Origin: an uncultured Collinsella sp. | Lineage (GTDB): Bacteria; Actinomycetota; Coriobacteriia; Coriobacteriales; Coriobacteriaceae | Direction: 5' to 3' | DNA: 6,377 nt | NCBI GenBank assembly: GCA_900542125.1 | Contig: UQMO01000082.1 | Location: forward strand, 1-6,377 | Part shown: one piece after another, positions 5,950 to 6,377 of the stretch | How the letters are laid out: the number at the start of each line of letters is the position of its first letter | Position numbering within the stretch: position 1 is the stretch's first letter | Made by a program: the position numbers and the translations under genes | Notes under the pieces: model-generated | Databases searched by the model: none | What the model was told of the DNA's origin: nothing | Seen by the model: only the letters and a program-made list of their open reading frames with translations

Positions 5950-5954
5950 AACAA
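5926..5954 (-). promoter_or_regulatory. Candidate lysA-dapA-dapB-dapH promoter
   Basis: Reading the minus strand, TTGTTT (5954-5949) is separated by 17 bp from TAGGGT (5931-5926), which fits the actinobacterial TANNNT -10 pattern and has an upstream TG (TGATAGGGT), the extended -10 form. Each hexamer alone matches the consensus only moderately. This promoter would give a leader of about 235 nt. Confidence 0.4.
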
Positions 5955-5971
5955 GAGTATTCGTATATAAC
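5943..5971 (+). promoter_or_regulatory. Candidate promoter of the M20 amidohydrolase gene
   Basis: TTTACC (5943-5948, 4 of 6 consensus bases) and TATAAC (5966-5971, 5 of 6) are separated by exactly 17 bp in a locally AT-rich stretch. A transcript would start near 5978 and have a leader of about 85 nt. The -35 lies inside one arm of the shared inverted repeat. Confidence 0.5.
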
Positions 5972-6064
5972 GTTTAAAAAATGCAGGGATATGCTGGAAA
6001 CATGTGCGCCACAATCCTGTATCACAATAAGTTGCAACAGATGTGCCTCACGAAGGGATCCTCT

Positions 6065-6326
6065 ATGACCGAGCTCCAAGAACTCCGTCGCTATCGCCGC
6101 GATCTCCATCGCATTCCGGAGCTCGATTTCGATCTTCCGCAGACTATCGCCTATATCGAGGGCATGTTGGCGCCGCTCGCTTGCGAGGTGACCCATCCGT
6201 GTCCCAGCTGCGTCTGCGCTTTCTTCGACGCTGGCGTTGGTGCCGCGCGTGCCACGGCGATTCGCGCCGATATGGATGCGCTGCCCATCGCGGAGGCGAC
6301 GGGAGCGGCCTTTGCCTCGATCCATC
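6065..6326 (+). CDS. M20 (M20D) amidohydrolase, 5' part only; candidate N-acetyl-diaminopimelate deacetylase
   Basis: Only the first 87 codons are genomic; the reading then passes into adapter sequence, so any translation beyond His87 is artefact. RRDLHRIPELDFDLPQT (11-27) and AIRADMDALPIAE (65-77) are the N-terminal signatures of the M20D hydrolases (hippurate hydrolase, IAA-amino acid hydrolase, N-acetyl-DAP deacetylase). The metal-binding residues further on are missing. The start at 6065 has AAGGGA 6 nt upstream; an in-frame ATG at 6041 is an alternative but has no good site. It diverges from an operon that contains dapH, whose branch requires an N-acetyl-DAP deacetylase of this family, so that role is a reasonable inference. 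A general N-acyl amino acid hydrolase is equally allowed by the sequence. Confidence 0.85.
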
Positions 6327-6377
6327 CTGTCTCTTATACACATCTCCGAGCCCACGAGACGCTCATGAACCTCGTAT
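6327..6377 (+). other. Nextera sequencing adapter and index, not genomic
   Basis: From 6327 the sequence is the Tn5 mosaic end CTGTCTCTTATACACATCT (6327-6345), then CCGAGCCCACGAGAC (6346-6360), which completes the Illumina Nextera read-2 adapter. The 8-base index GCTCATGA (6361-6368) follows, then ACCTCGTAT (6369-6377), the start of the P7 sequence ATCTCGTAT with one mismatch at 6370. On the minus strand the adapter yields the well-known false peptides SEMCIRDR and VYKRQ. The last 51 bases should be trimmed. Confidence 0.98.

Noticed and set aside
5867..6355. 162-aa minus-strand reading frame over the M20 gene start and the leader region
   Set aside because: Its first residues (MGSEMCIRDR) come from the adapter, and the rest is antisense to the M20 gene and its upstream region.

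Overview
The window looks like part of a draft genome from a moderately GC-rich actinobacterium, most likely Coriobacteriia and possibly Collinsella. The lysine genes, the GC-rich codon use and the character of the encoded proteins suggest this; no rRNA or other taxonomic marker is present. The right end is not genomic. From 6327 to the last base the sequence is an Illumina Nextera adapter plus index, so the real sequence stops at about 6326 and the window is the end of a short-read contig.

Layout, left to right. (1) Positions 1-871, minus strand: an apparently frameshifted start of a small zinc-ribbon gene running off the left edge, preceded by an intact 256-aa zinc-ribbon protein of unknown function. 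(2) Positions 872-1118: an AT-richer divergent intergenic region with several inverted repeats. (3) Positions 1119-1810, plus strand: a two-gene type II toxin-antitoxin module (Phd/YefM-like antitoxin, RelE/ParE-like toxin) with ATGA overlap. (4) Positions 1814-1845: a strong bidirectional terminator separating this accessory block from the lysine operon. (5) Positions 1885-5686, minus strand: a diaminopimelate/lysine operon in the order lysA-dapA (one continuous reading frame), dapB, dapH. (6) Positions 5687-6064: a divergent control region with a long, hairpin-rich lysA leader and candidate back-to-back promoters sharing one inverted repeat. (7) Positions 6065-6326, plus strand: the first 87 codons of an M20 amidohydrolase, cut off by the adapter.

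How the genes work together: DapA condenses aspartate semialdehyde with pyruvate. DapB reduces the product to tetrahydrodipicolinate. DapH N-acetylates that, which places the organism in the acetylase branch. LysA decarboxylates meso-DAP to lysine at the end. The acetylase branch also needs an aminotransferase, an N-acetyl-DAP deacetylase (an M20 enzyme) and an epimerase. The divergent M20 gene is a natural candidate for the deacetylase; the others are not in the window.

The most unusual points are the stop-free fusion of the last enzyme (LysA) to the first (DapA) and the structured lysA leader with its shared inverted-repeat operator candidate. I found no CRISPR array, insertion sequence, tRNA or rRNA.
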